From Streptomyces sp. SirexAA-E (GTDB taxonomy: Bacteria; Actinomycetota; Actinomycetes; Streptomycetales; Streptomycetaceae): DNA of 64,000 nt. Position 1 is the stretch's first letter. Every line of letters begins with the position of its first letter. The DNA lies in the NCBI RefSeq assembly GCF_000177195.2, contig NC_015953.1, positions 7,254,001 to 7,318,000 of the forward strand, given 5' to 3'. A program made the position numbers and the translations under genes. Positions 22,234 through 31,333 of the stretch are shown here, in pieces. The notes beneath the pieces are model-generated. The model did not search any database. It saw only the letters and a program-made list of their open reading frames with translations, and was not told where the DNA came from.

Positions 22234-23214
22234 ATGGAAGATCAGACCAAGGTGACGCTGGCGGCCGCGGTGGTCGGCGGATACGTGCTGGGCCGCACCA
22301 AGAAAGGTCGGATGGCCCTCACCCTCGCGACCTATCTGGCGGGCAGGCGGTTCGGCCTGGAGCCGCGTCAGCTCGCCGCCGAGGGAATGCGCAGGCTCGG
22401 GGAGATGCCGCAGTTCGCCGCCTTGCAGGAGCAGCTGAAGGGCGAGGTGCTCGACACCGGCCGCAAGGCGCTGACCGCGGCGGCCGATCGTGGCATGAAC
22501 TCACTGGCCGAGGCCCTCAGTGACCGTACGGCCCGGCTCTCCGGCGGGGGCGAGGAGGACGAAGAGGAGCCGGAGGAGGGCGAGGACGAGGAGTCGGAGG
22601 ACGAGGACGAGGAGTACGAGGAGGAAGACGAGCCTGAGGGGGAGGAAGAGCCGGAAGAGGAGGGGGAGGGAGAGGGCGAGGAGGAAGAGGGGCCCGAGGA
22701 AGAGCCCGAGGAAGAGGACGAGGACGAGGAGGAGCCGGACGAGGACGAGGAAGAGGAGCCGAAGAAGCCGGAGTCACGCCGGCGCTCGGGCTCGGAGCCC
22801 TCCGGCGAATCCGAAGACCGTGGTGCGCGAGGACGGAAGTCACCCGCGAAGAAGGCGCCCTCGGCCGAGAAGGGCGCGGCTGAGAAGGCCGCGGCCAAGA
22901 AACCGCCCGCGAAGAAGGCCCCCGCCAAGAAGACGGCGCAGAAGGCACCTGCGGAGAAGAGGACTGCGGCCCGGAAGCAGGCGGCCAAGAAGGCTCCCGC
23001 CAAGAAGGCTCCCGCCAAGAAGGCTCCCGCCAAGAAGGCCCCTGCGAAGAAGGCCCCCGCGAAGAAGGCCCCCGCGAAGAAAACCCCTGCCAAGAAGGCC
23101 CCTGCGAAGAAGGCGGCCCCCACAAAGAAGTCCGCGGCCAAGAAGACCTCTTCGGCCAAGAAGTCGACGTCATCCAAGCGAGCAGCGTCCAAGCGCTCCG
23201 AACGCCGGAGGTAG
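22234..23214 (+). CDS. gvpY: gas vesicle cluster protein GvpY, acidic then histone H1-like
   Basis: A 326-residue protein at the position of GvpY in Streptomyces clusters. Residues 1-100 are a folded, mildly hydrophobic domain ([23 protein letters not shown]). Residues 106-177 are almost only Glu and Asp, and residues 203-326 are Lys/Ala/Pro-rich with tandem KKAPA units, like the tails of bacterial and eukaryotic histone H1-like proteins. The opposed charges make it a polyampholyte. How it serves vesicle formation is not established; charge-mediated interaction with GvpZ or the GvpA tail is inference. The ATG at 22234 is the operon-consistent start, eight bases after gvpG. Confidence 0.85.
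   Translation: MEDQTKVTLAAAVVGGYVLGRTKKGRMALTLATYLAGRRFGLEPRQLAAEGMRRLGEMPQFAALQEQLKGEVLDTGRKALTAAADRGMNSLAEALSDRTARLSGGGEEDEEEPEEGEDEESEDEDEEYEEEDEPEGEEEPEEEGEGEGEEEEGPEEEPEEEDEDEEEPDEDEEEEPKKPESRRRSGSEPSGESEDRGARGRKSPAKKAPSAEKGAAEKAAAKKPPAKKAPAKKTAQKAPAEKRTAARKQAAKKAPAKKAPAKKAPAKKAPAKKAPAKKAPAKKTPAKKAPAKKAAPTKKSAAKKTSSAKKSTSSKRAASKRSERRR
22987..23106 (+). repeat. 15-bp tandem repeat encoding KKAPA units in gvpY
   Basis: Eight consecutive 15-bp units, starting AAGAAGGCTCCCGCC, run without spacers; the first three are identical or nearly so and later ones diverge at synonymous sites (GCC/GCT, CCC/CCT, GCC/GCG), with one AAAACC variant at 23077-23091. It encodes the lysine-rich tail of GvpY. 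Being in frame and spacer-free, it is coding repeat, not a CRISPR array. Confidence 0.9.
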
Positions 23215-23220
23215 TCAGTC

Positions 23221-24385
<1,165 letters not shown>

Positions 24386-24393
<8 letters not shown>

Positions 24394-24748
24394 CTCGGCC
24401 TACCTCACGGAGCCCGCCCACGCGGTCCCCGGACCGCCGGCCTCCAATCTCGCCGACATCCTCGAACGTGTCCTGGACAAGGGCATCGTCATCGCCGGTG
24501 ACATCAAGATCGACCTGCTCGACATCGAGCTGCTCACCATTCGGCTACGCCTGTTCGTGGCGTCCGTCGACACGGCGAAGAAGGCCGGCATCGACTGGTG
24601 GGAGACCGACCCGGCGCTGAGTTCCCACGCCGCCCGCAATGCCCTCCAGGACGAGAACCGTGAACTGCGCGAGCGCCTGGCGGTGTTCGAGGAGAGGCAC
24701 ACGGACGCCGTACCGGACCTGATGGAGAAGGGGAGACGAACCACATGA
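24386..24748 (+). CDS. gvpJ: gas vesicle protein GvpJ (minor GvpA paralogue)
   Basis: A 120-residue GvpA-family protein. The shell-type domain is NLADILERVLDKGIVIAGDIKIDLLDIELLTIRLRLFVASVDTAKKAGIDWWE, followed by a coiled-coil-like tail (LQDENRELRERLAVFEERH). GvpJ is a minor paralogue thought to form the tips or to nucleate vesicles. The GTG at 24386 is seven bases after AGGAGG (24373-24378); a GTG at 24380 is too close. It overlaps gvpZ by eight bases and gvpL by four. Confidence 0.9.
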
Positions 24749-25581
24749 CGCAGCGGGGCGCCGAACCTTCATCGTCCGACGTCGACGCCGTCTACGTCTT
24801 CGCCGTCTGCGGCACACGCACCCCGGTGGGTGTCGAGGGCCTGCCGGGGGTCCCCGGCGGTGACGCCGTAGGAACTCTGCCGTTCGGCGAGCTGACCGCC
24901 GTCGTCCAGACCGTCCGGGCCGCGGATTTCACCGAGGAAGCCTGGCAGGCCCGGCTGTCAGACCGACAGCAACTCGAGCGGTACGCGCGCGCGCACCACC
25001 ACGTCGTCTCGGCAGCCGCAGTGGCCGGACCCGTGGTGCCCTTGCCGCTGGCCACCCTTTACCACGACGAGCAGCGGGCCCGTTCGGCGCTTGCCGCCGA
25101 GACGGCGCGCTTTCGCGCAGCCCTGGAGCGGACCGCGGACCACGCCGAGTGGGGCGTCAAGGTCTATTCGACCGGTTCCGGAGGCGCGGACAGACCGGAT
25201 CCTCCCTCCGGCCCGGCCGTGATCACCGGTCGTCCCGCCGAGCGGACCAGCCGTCCCGCTCCGGGAGCGGGTCTCGCCTACCTGGAACGCAAGCGGGGGC
25301 TGCGGGCGGAACGGGAGCAGCGGCAGGACGCCGCGATCCGTGCCGCCGAGACGGTGGACGCGGAGTTCCAGAAGGTCGCCGCCGCGGCTCGCAGACTGCG
25401 GTCACACGCCCCCGAGCTCGCCGGGGACCGCCGGGTGCAGGTCCTCAACGCGACCTATCTGGTGGCGAAGGACAGAACGGACGAACTCGGCAGGCTGGCC
25501 CGCACGCTCGAGGAGAGCACCGGGGCGCAGGTCGAACTGTCCGGCCCCTGGGTGCCGTACTCCTTCGTGGGCGAGGGGTAG
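24745..25581 (+). CDS. gvpL: gas vesicle protein GvpL (GvpF paralogue)
   Basis: A 278-residue GvpL/GvpF-family protein: AVYVFAVCGTRTP opening, VPLPLATLYHDEQRARSAL in the middle, a Pro-rich insert around residues 145-175 (absent from GvpF) and the closing ELSGPWVPYSFVG. Family members interact with each other and with GvpA to start assembly. The ATG at 24745 overlaps the gvpJ stop codon (ATGA). It is followed by gvpS after three bases. Confidence 0.9.
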   Translation: MTQRGAEPSSSDVDAVYVFAVCGTRTPVGVEGLPGVPGGDAVGTLPFGELTAVVQTVRAADFTEEAWQARLSDRQQLERYARAHHHVVSAAAVAGPVVPLPLATLYHDEQRARSALAAETARFRAALERTADHAEWGVKVYSTGSGGADRPDPPSGPAVITGRPAERTSRPAPGAGLAYLERKRGLRAEREQRQDAAIRAAETVDAEFQKVAAAARRLRSHAPELAGDRRVQVLNATYLVAKDRTDELGRLARTLEESTGAQVELSGPWVPYSFVGEG

Positions 25582-25584
25582 ACG

Positions 25585-25812
25585 ATGGACCGCGACATCG
25601 TCCCCTGGGACAACCCGGAGCCCCTCACCGGCCCCATCGGGGTGCCGCTGGTCGATCTGCTCGACCGGGTCCTGGCGACCGGTGTGGTGGTCAGCGGCGA
25701 TCTGGTGATCGCCATCGCGGACGTACCGCTCGTACGGCTCTCGCTCCACGCACTGCTGTCGTCGGTCAGCGAGCGCATCCCCGCACCGTGGGCGGACGGA
25801 GGCCCCTTGTGA
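25585..25812 (+). CDS. gvpS: gas vesicle protein GvpS (short GvpA-family protein)
   Basis: A 75-residue GvpA-family protein: VPLVDLLDRVLATGVVVSGDLVIAIADVPLVRLSLHALLSSV is the shell-type domain without a tail. It is the third GvpA-type protein of the cluster and by position is GvpS, a minor component. The ATG at 25585 follows GAGGGGTAGACG; the stop overlaps the GTG of gvpK (GTGA). Confidence 0.88.
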   Translation: MDRDIVPWDNPEPLTGPIGVPLVDLLDRVLATGVVVSGDLVIAIADVPLVRLSLHALLSSVSERIPAPWADGGPL

Positions 25813-26090
25813 CAACGCCCTCCCGACTCGACGTGGACCGGGAAGAGCTCGGACGGGATCTGGTCGCCCTGGTCCTGACCGTGGTGGAGCTCCTGCGTCA
25901 GCTGATGGAGCGTCAGGCCATCCGCCGTATCGACCAAGGCGATCTCACCGACCAGCAGGTCGACGAGATCGGGACCACGCTCATGCTGCTCGACCAGCGG
26001 ATGGCCGAACTGTGTGAGCAGCACGGAGTGCGTCCGGAAGACCTCAACCTCGACCTCGGCCCCCTGGGGACCCTGTTGCCGCGAGACTGA
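25809..26090 (+). CDS. gvpK: gas vesicle protein GvpK
   Basis: A 93-residue helical protein matching GvpK: LDVDREELGRDLVALVLTVVELLRQLMERQAIRRI, then LMLLDQRMAELCEQHG and EDLNLDLGPLG. GvpK is an essential accessory protein of unknown mechanism. It starts with GTG overlapping the gvpS stop and is the last gene of the ten-gene operon; a 17-bp hairpin follows at 26131. The cluster lacks gvpN and gvpC, as in other Streptomyces. Confidence 0.92.
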   Translation: MTTPSRLDVDREELGRDLVALVLTVVELLRQLMERQAIRRIDQGDLTDQQVDEIGTTLMLLDQRMAELCEQHGVRPEDLNLDLGPLGTLLPRD

Positions 26091-26130
26091 CGGCCGACAG
26101 CGGCATGTCCGTCCCGTCGTGGCGGCGCTT

Positions 26131-26171
26131 CCGCCACACCGCACGGCGACGACGGCCGTGCCGTGTGGCGG
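26131..26171 (+). terminator. terminator of the gas vesicle operon
   Basis: A 17-bp stem with a single mismatch (arms at 26131-26147 and 26155-26171, 7-nt loop GACGACG) begins 40 bp after gvpK. No U tract follows. Its length and place make it the likely end of the gvp transcript. Confidence 0.8.
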
Positions 26172-26298
26172 GCGCTCGCCCCGAAACCGGCGCGCGGGCA
26201 CCGGCGCAGGGGGAACAGTATCCCGGGCCGCGTGGGCACAACGGGACTATCCTCGTAAATACCCTTGGATTGCTGAGGGTGTACAGGTGGAGGAAGTC

Positions 26299-26454
26299 AT
26301 GATCATTGTTGGAGCGATCCTCCTCGTCATCGGCCTGGTGGCCGGTATCGGCTTTCTGTGGACGATCGGCATCATTCTGTTGGTCATCGGGGCCGCCTTG
26401 TGGCTCCTGGGCACCCTGGGGCACGCGATCGGAGGCCGTCGGCACTACTGGTGA
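26299..26454 (+). CDS. DUF6131-like small membrane protein
   Basis: A 51-residue protein consisting of two hydrophobic helices (IIVGAILLVIGLVAGI, LWTIGIILLVIGAALWLLG) and the tail HAIGGRRHYW, the signature of DUF6131. Function unknown; such proteins are common and often stress-induced in Streptomyces. The ATG at 26299 follows GGAGGAAGTC at about 26289-26298. An AT-richer upstream stretch (26253-26280) probably holds its promoter. Confidence 0.82.
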   Translation: MIIVGAILLVIGLVAGIGFLWTIGIILLVIGAALWLLGTLGHAIGGRRHYW

Positions 26455-26518
26455 CCGTCGGGCCGCGCGGCGCCGGGAAGTTTGACACGCGCGTGAGGGG
26501 GGCAAAGCCCAGATGGCG

Positions 26519-26532
26519 CGGGAGCGCTCCCA
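26519..26532 (+). promoter_or_regulatory. CebR-like operator upstream of the AA10 gene
   Basis: The 12-bp perfect palindrome GGGAGCGCTCCC at 26520-26531 with flanks gives CGGGAGCGCTCCCA, one base from the CebR box TGGGAGCGCTCCCA. CebR is the cellobiose-sensing LacI-family repressor of cellulose-degradation genes in Streptomyces. It is 41 bp before the start codon; a TTGACA hexamer lies at 26482-26487. The operator fits induction of this oxidase by cello-oligosaccharides. Confidence 0.72.
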
Positions 26533-26572
26533 CGCCGGTGATTCCCCCCACTCCGAGAGTTGGAGATCGCGC

Positions 26573-27241
26573 ATGAATTGTCATGATCGCATCAACTTAC
26601 GCGGCTGGACGACACGGCTGAGCGGTCTGTTCGTCGCCGCCGTGCTCTGTCTGCTCCCGTGGACGGGCACGGCCGAGGCCCACGGCTCGGTCGTCGACCC
26701 CGCGTCCCGCAACTACGGCTGCTGGCTCCGCTGGGGCAGCGACTTCCAGAACCCCGCCATGGCGCAGGAAGACCCCATGTGCTGGCAGGCATGGCAGGCC
26801 GACCCGAACGCCATGTGGAACTGGAACGGCCTGTACCGCAACGAGTCCGCCGGCAACTTCCCGGCAGTGATCCCCGACGGGCAGCTGTGCAGCGGCGGCC
26901 GGACCGAGGGCGGCCGGTACAACGCGCTGGACACCGTGGGCGCCTGGCAGGCCACGGACATCACGGACGACTTCACCGTGAGGCTGGAGGACCAGGCCAG
27001 CCACGGCGCCGACTACTTCCGGGTGTACGTCACCGAGCAGGGCTTCGACCCCACTGCTCAGCCCCTGACCTGGGGCGCACTCGACCTGGTGGCGGAGACC
27101 GGACGTTACGGTCCCAGTACGAGCTACGAGATCCCCGTGAGTACGTCGGGGTACACCGGCCGCCATGTCGTCTACACGATCTGGCAGGCCTCGCACATGG
27201 ACCAGACGTACTTCCTGTGCAGTGACGTGAACTTCGGCTGA
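26573..27241 (+). CDS. AA10 lytic polysaccharide monooxygenase (LPMO10B-type)
   Basis: A 222-residue secreted protein. A signal peptide with hydrophobic core LSGLFVAAVLCLLPW ends at AEA, leaving His37 as the N-terminal residue of HGSVVDPASRNYGCW. His37 and His134 (QASHGADYF) form the copper histidine brace. It is a single-domain AA10 enzyme close to S. coelicolor LPMO10B, which oxidatively cleaves cellulose and chitin; no carbohydrate-binding module follows. Codon 9 is TTA (26597-26599), the leucine codon read by bldA tRNA, so translation may be confined to differentiating cells. A CebR-like box lies upstream. Confidence 0.93.
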   Translation: MNCHDRINLRGWTTRLSGLFVAAVLCLLPWTGTAEAHGSVVDPASRNYGCWLRWGSDFQNPAMAQEDPMCWQAWQADPNAMWNWNGLYRNESAGNFPAVIPDGQLCSGGRTEGGRYNALDTVGAWQATDITDDFTVRLEDQASHGADYFRVYVTEQGFDPTAQPLTWGALDLVAETGRYGPSTSYEIPVSTSGYTGRHVVYTIWQASHMDQTYFLCSDVNFG

Positions 27242-27363
27242 ACCGCGCGGTCCCGTCCTTCCGCCGGCCCACGTTGATCGATTGGCGGGGTGGTCGGGCG
27301 GGACCTACCGTCGGATGAGCGGAAAAACACCCTTCCCCTCATCCGCGGAATCGCGTGCATGCC

Positions 27364-29031
27364 ATGACCGAATCCCACGCGGCATCCCAGAAGACCGCCG
27401 GAAGCCCGGAGCGGGGCCACGGCAAGGGTATGACGCTGCTCGTCATCGCCTCGTGCCAGCTGATGGTGGTCCTCGACGTCACCATCGTGAACATCGCCCT
27501 GCCGCACATGCAGAGAGCCCTGGGGTTCTCGACCGAGAACCTGTCCTGGGTGGTCAACGCCTACACCCTGACGTTCGGCGGTCTGCTCCTGCTCGGCGGA
27601 CGGCTGGGGGACATCCTCGGGCGCCGGAGAGTCTTCATCTTCGGAGTCCTGCTCTTCGTGTTCGCCTCACTGCTCGGCGGACTCTCCCAGGAATCCTGGC
27701 AGTTGCTCGCGGCGCGGGCCCTCCAAGGAGTCGGCGGCGCGATCGCGTCCCCGACGGCCCTCTCGCTGATCACCACCAACTTCCGGGAAGGCCCCGAGCG
27801 GAACAAGGCGTTCGGGGTGTTCGCCGCCGTGTCGGCGGGCGGCAGTGCGATCGGCCTGCTGGCGGGCGGGCTGCTCGTGGAGTGGCTCGACTGGCGCTGG
27901 GTCCTGTTCGTCAACGTGCCCATCGGACTGCTGATCGCTCTGGCGACGCCGCGCTACATCCGAGAGTCCGAACGCCACCCGGGACACTTCGACCTCCTGG
28001 GCGCCCTCACGTCCACGCTCGGCATGGTGCTGCTGGTCTACGGGTTCATCCGCGCGTCCGAGGACGGCTGGAGCGATCTATTGACCGTCGCGGCCTTCGC
28101 CGGGTCCGTGGTCTTCCTCGCCCTCTTCCTCATGGTGGAGCGCCGGTCGAAGCAACCCATCACGCCCCTGCGGATGTTCCGTGACCGCAATCGCGCCGGC
28201 GCCTACGGGATGATGCTGAGCCTCGCCGCGGCGATGTTCGGGATGTTCTTCTTCCTCACCCTGTTCGTGCAGAACGTCCTGGACTTCAGCCCGTTGCGTG
28301 CAGGCCTCGCCTTCCTGCCCGTGAGTGTGGTCATCGCCGTCAGCGCGGGCTTCGCCTCACGGCTGCTGCCGAGGTGGGGACCGAAACCCTTCATGGTGAC
28401 GGGTGCGCTCCTGGTCGCGGGAGGACTCGCGTGGCTCTCGCGCACCGATGTCCACAGCTCGTACGCCGGGAGCATCCTGGGGCCGATCCTGGTCTTCGGA
28501 ACCGGTATGGGCATGCAGTTCGTGTCGTTGACCCTGATGGCCGTCTCGGGCGTGGCGCCCCGGGAGGCGGGCGCGGCGTCCGGAGTCCTCAACGCCACTC
28601 AGCAGGTGGGCGGTTCCCTCGGGCTGTCGATCCTGGTCACCGTGTTCGGCACGGCCAGCCGCAACGAGGCCACCGACCAGATCCCCCGGTTCCTGTCCGA
28701 GGCGACTCCGGCGCAACAGCTGCGATTCCGCCGGACCGGGCAGCTCCCGCCCCCGTGGAGTGACCAGGTGCTCGCCTCGGGGGTCTCTACCGCCTTCGTC
28801 GTCTCCGTCGTCTTCGCGGTCGTCGCCGCCCTGGTCGCCCTCTTCGTCGTCCAGGTGCGCGCCTCGGACCTGGAACGTCTGCGGGGCGGAGCCGTGAAGC
28901 CGGCGGCCGAGCAGGCCACGGCCGAACGCCCGCAGGAGACCCCTGGTGCGGCCGGGCCGGGCGGCTCGAGGTCCGCCGGTGATGCCCCGGGGGGTGACCA
29001 GGGCGGCGGGAAGGAGCCGCCGGGGTCGTGA
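27364..29031 (+). CDS. MFS drug:proton antiporter, DHA2 (14-TM) family
   Basis: A 555-residue membrane transporter. Motif C-type wording (VVLDVTIVNIALPHMQRALG) in helix 1, motif A (GGRLGDILGRRRVF) between helices 2 and 3, and about fourteen hydrophobic segments identify the EmrB/QacA branch, which exports drugs or metabolites using the proton gradient. The C-terminal 60 residues are a Gly/Pro/Ala-rich cytoplasmic tail. The ATG at 27364 (MTESHAAS) is preferred to the GTG nine bases upstream. It is convergent with the decarboxylase; no biosynthetic cluster is nearby to suggest the substrate. Confidence 0.92.
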   Translation: MTESHAASQKTAGSPERGHGKGMTLLVIASCQLMVVLDVTIVNIALPHMQRALGFSTENLSWVVNAYTLTFGGLLLLGGRLGDILGRRRVFIFGVLLFVFASLLGGLSQESWQLLAARALQGVGGAIASPTALSLITTNFREGPERNKAFGVFAAVSAGGSAIGLLAGGLLVEWLDWRWVLFVNVPIGLLIALATPRYIRESERHPGHFDLLGALTSTLGMVLLVYGFIRASEDGWSDLLTVAAFAGSVVFLALFLMVERRSKQPITPLRMFRDRNRAGAYGMMLSLAAAMFGMFFFLTLFVQNVLDFSPLRAGLAFLPVSVVIAVSAGFASRLLPRWGPKPFMVTGALLVAGGLAWLSRTDVHSSYAGSILGPILVFGTGMGMQFVSLTLMAVSGVAPREAGAASGVLNATQQVGGSLGLSILVTVFGTASRNEATDQIPRFLSEATPAQQLRFRRTGQLPPPWSDQVLASGVSTAFVVSVVFAVVAALVALFVVQVRASDLERLRGGAVKPAAEQATAERPQETPGAAGPGGSRSAGDAPGGDQGGGKEPPGS

Positions 29032-29044
29032 CGGTGACCGGGTC

Positions 29045-30526
29045 TCAGGGGCCTTCGCCGTCGGCGCAGACCCGGACCGTACGCAGCAGGGGGTCGGCGG
29101 GGTCCGGGACGTTCATCCCGGCCTCGATGCCCGTACGCAGGTAGTCCAGGACCGGCTCGGTCAGCCGCTCGCCGGGCAGGACCGCCGGGATGCCCGGCGG
29201 ATAGGGGGTCATCATCTCCGCGGCGACCCGCCCCACGGCCTCCTCGACGGGGACGTCCTCGGTGGCCGAGAAGTAGGCGTCGCGCGGCAGGCACACCTGG
29301 GGCTGCCGCAGCTCTGCGGGGGAGGGGATCACCATCTCCGGGCCGGGGCCGAGCGTGTGCGCGGTGCGGGCGAGGTCGCGCAGGGCCGTCAGGAGACGTC
29401 CGGCCGTCTCCGCGTCGTCGGCGTGGGTGAGCTGTGCGCTGATCCGGCGGTGGTCGACCAGATGCAGGTCGATGTGGTGGTTCTCGCGCAGCCAGTCGGC
29501 CGCCCGGAACCCGGACGTCCCGAGACCGGTGATGTCGACGACGACCGGCAGCGGGTCGAACTCCGCCCCGGTGCCGGGCCCGCAGAAGTCGGCGCGGTCG
29601 TTGACGTGCATGCCGTCGATGTCCTCGATCTCCTGCCGCACCCGGGACGCGAGATCCAGCGCCTCGGCCAGCAGGTCACGGCCGTCCGACACCATCTGGC
29701 GGCGCCAGCCGTCGATCCCGGCGTACAGCAGCACGGAGGGGCTCGTGGTGCCCAGCAGATCCGCGCGCGAGGCCAGCGTGTCATGGTCGACGAGGTCGCC
29801 CTGGAGGTGGAACACCGACCCCTGCTCCAGGCCGCTTCCCATCTTGTGGATGCTGGTGACGCAGACGTCCGCTCCCGCGTCCATGGCCCAGGACGGCAGG
29901 TCGGGGTGGAAGGGCAGATGTGCTCCCCACGCCTCGTCGACGACCAGAGGACGGCCACGTCGGTGACACACCTCGGCGATGGCGGCCAGGTCGGCGGCGG
30001 AACCGTACGGGGTGGGGCTCGTCACCAGGGCGCCCCGGGCGTCGGGGTGCTCCTGGAACGCCCTCTCGAACGCTTCCGCCGACGGCGGGTGGGCGAGGTG
30101 ACGTCCGGCGTCCCACTGCGGGTCGATCCAGACCGGCTCGATCCCCGACAGGATCAGCCCCGCCACCACCGACTTGTGCGCGTCCCGGCCGATCAGGAGC
30201 TTCTCCCCGTGCCAGGCCACACTGAGCATCGCGGCCTTGACGGAGAGAGAGCTGCCGCAGGTGGAGAAGAAGGTGTGCTCCGCGTGGACGGCGTCCGCCA
30301 TCAGGTCCTCGGCCCGCTGAAGGACTCCGGACCGCGTCCTGCGGTCGTCCAGGCCGCCACTGGCCAGCACATCGCCGAGGAACACCGCGTCACCGAGGAC
30401 GGCGCGCACCTCCGGCGCGGCTCCCCGGGCGTGTTTGTGCCCCGGCGGCGAGAAGCCGAGCTGCTTCGCGTCCTGGTAAGCGGCGAGTGCGTCCAGTACG
30501 GGCGCTTGCGTGTGATCCATGCGCAT
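29045..30526 (-). CDS. Orn/Lys/Arg decarboxylase-like PLP enzyme
   Basis: A 493-residue fold-type I PLP enzyme of the Orn/Lys/Arg decarboxylase class. Residues 1-40 begin DALAAYQDAKQLGFSPPGHKHARG, followed by HTFFSTCGSSLSVKAA (cofactor loop) and the Schiff-base lysine in VCVTSIHKMGSGLEQGS; the C-terminal domain contains PYPPGIPAVLPGE. It would form cadaverine, putrescine or agmatine from the amino acid. It lacks the response-regulator-like N-domain of large enterobacterial forms, as in SpeA/YaaO-type enzymes. The ATG at 30524-30526 has AAGG nearby upstream. Probably cytosolic and monocistronic. Confidence 0.88.
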   Translation of the reverse strand: MRMDHTQAPVLDALAAYQDAKQLGFSPPGHKHARGAAPEVRAVLGDAVFLGDVLASGGLDDRRTRSGVLQRAEDLMADAVHAEHTFFSTCGSSLSVKAAMLSVAWHGEKLLIGRDAHKSVVAGLILSGIEPVWIDPQWDAGRHLAHPPSAEAFERAFQEHPDARGALVTSPTPYGSAADLAAIAEVCHRRGRPLVVDEAWGAHLPFHPDLPSWAMDAGADVCVTSIHKMGSGLEQGSVFHLQGDLVDHDTLASRADLLGTTSPSVLLYAGIDGWRRQMVSDGRDLLAEALDLASRVRQEIEDIDGMHVNDRADFCGPGTGAEFDPLPVVVDITGLGTSGFRAADWLRENHHIDLHLVDHRRISAQLTHADDAETAGRLLTALRDLARTAHTLGPGPEMVIPSPAELRQPQVCLPRDAYFSATEDVPVEEAVGRVAAEMMTPYPPGIPAVLPGERLTEPVLDYLRTGIEAGMNVPDPADPLLRTVRVCADGEGP

Positions 30527-30567
30527 GTGCGACGCCTTCCCCCGACGCCCCCCGGCCAATCAGGGCG

Positions 30568-31149
30568 TCAGAGCAGGTTCACCAGGCGTATGTAGCGCAC
30601 CCAGTCCCAGTTCACCCCCGGGTCGGTGTGGTCGCTGCCGGGGACCTCGTGGTGGCCGATGATGTGGGCGCGGTCCTTGGGCAGACCGTGCCGGTCGCAG
30701 ACGTCCGCCGTGAGCCTGGCCGACTGCTCGTACATGGCGTGGGTGAAGAACGAGGGCTGGTCCACCCAGCCCTCGTGCTCGATACCGATGCTGCGGGTGT
30801 TGTAGTCCCAGTTCCCGGCGTGCCAGGCGACGTCCTTCTCGCGCACGCACTGGGCGACGTACCCGTCTCCCGAGCGCACCACGTAATGGGCGGACACCTG
30901 CTTGGCCGGGTTCTTGAAGATGTTCACCGTGTCCGTGAACGTCTCCTGGGCGACATGGATGACGACGAAGTCGACCGGGTAGACGGAAGGCCGGTCCGAC
31001 ACCGTGTAGTTGGAGGTGGACGCCGGGGCCGAGTGCGCCAGGGCGTAGTCCGTCCCGGCCGTGGGGGCGGCCACGGCGCGGACCGAGGCGGGTAACAGCG
31101 CCCCGGTGGCCGCGACCGCGGCGCCCTGAAGGATTCTCCTGCGGTTCAT
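30568..31149 (-). CDS. Tat-exported N-acetylmuramoyl-L-alanine amidase
   Basis: A 193-residue amidase_2 (T7 lysozyme-like) protein. The N-terminus MNRRRILQGAAVAATGALLP is a twin-arginine signal. The mature part has zinc ligands in VVIHVAQE and in the C-terminal HIIGHHEVPGSDHTDPG, and HYVVRSGDGYVAQCVREKDVAWHAGN is typical of the fold. It cleaves the bond between muramic acid and L-alanine in peptidoglycan outside the cell. The ATG at 31147-31149 follows AGGAGCACCG; a GTG/ATG farther up is unsupported. It lies close to the decarboxylase gene on the same strand with a 41-bp gap. Confidence 0.9.
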   Translation of the reverse strand: MNRRRILQGAAVAATGALLPASVRAVAAPTAGTDYALAHSAPASTSNYTVSDRPSVYPVDFVVIHVAQETFTDTVNIFKNPAKQVSAHYVVRSGDGYVAQCVREKDVAWHAGNWDYNTRSIGIEHEGWVDQPSFFTHAMYEQSARLTADVCDRHGLPKDRAHIIGHHEVPGSDHTDPGVNWDWVRYIRLVNLL

Positions 31150-31333
31150 CGGTGCTCCTGACATGGGAGGGCGACCGTGGTCGCGTCTGCGGCAGCGTGT
31201 CCGTACTCCGGACCGCGTCGTCCGGTTCCGGGCCGCCCCACCGTACGGCCGTGACGCGGTCGGCGGAAGACACCGACGGCCGCCGGGCCCGCGCATTGCC
31301 GCGGAGCCCGGCATTCCGGTCGGGGCCGGCCTG

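Noticed and set aside
22987-23106. CRISPR-like regular repeat
   Set aside because: 15-bp units without spacers, in frame, encode KKAPA; this is a coding repeat in gvpY.
26226-26285. SigB-type promoter (GGGTAC) before the DUF6131 gene
   Set aside because: A GGGTGT and nearby A/T-rich bases are present, but the partner hexamer and spacing do not fit well enough to claim it.
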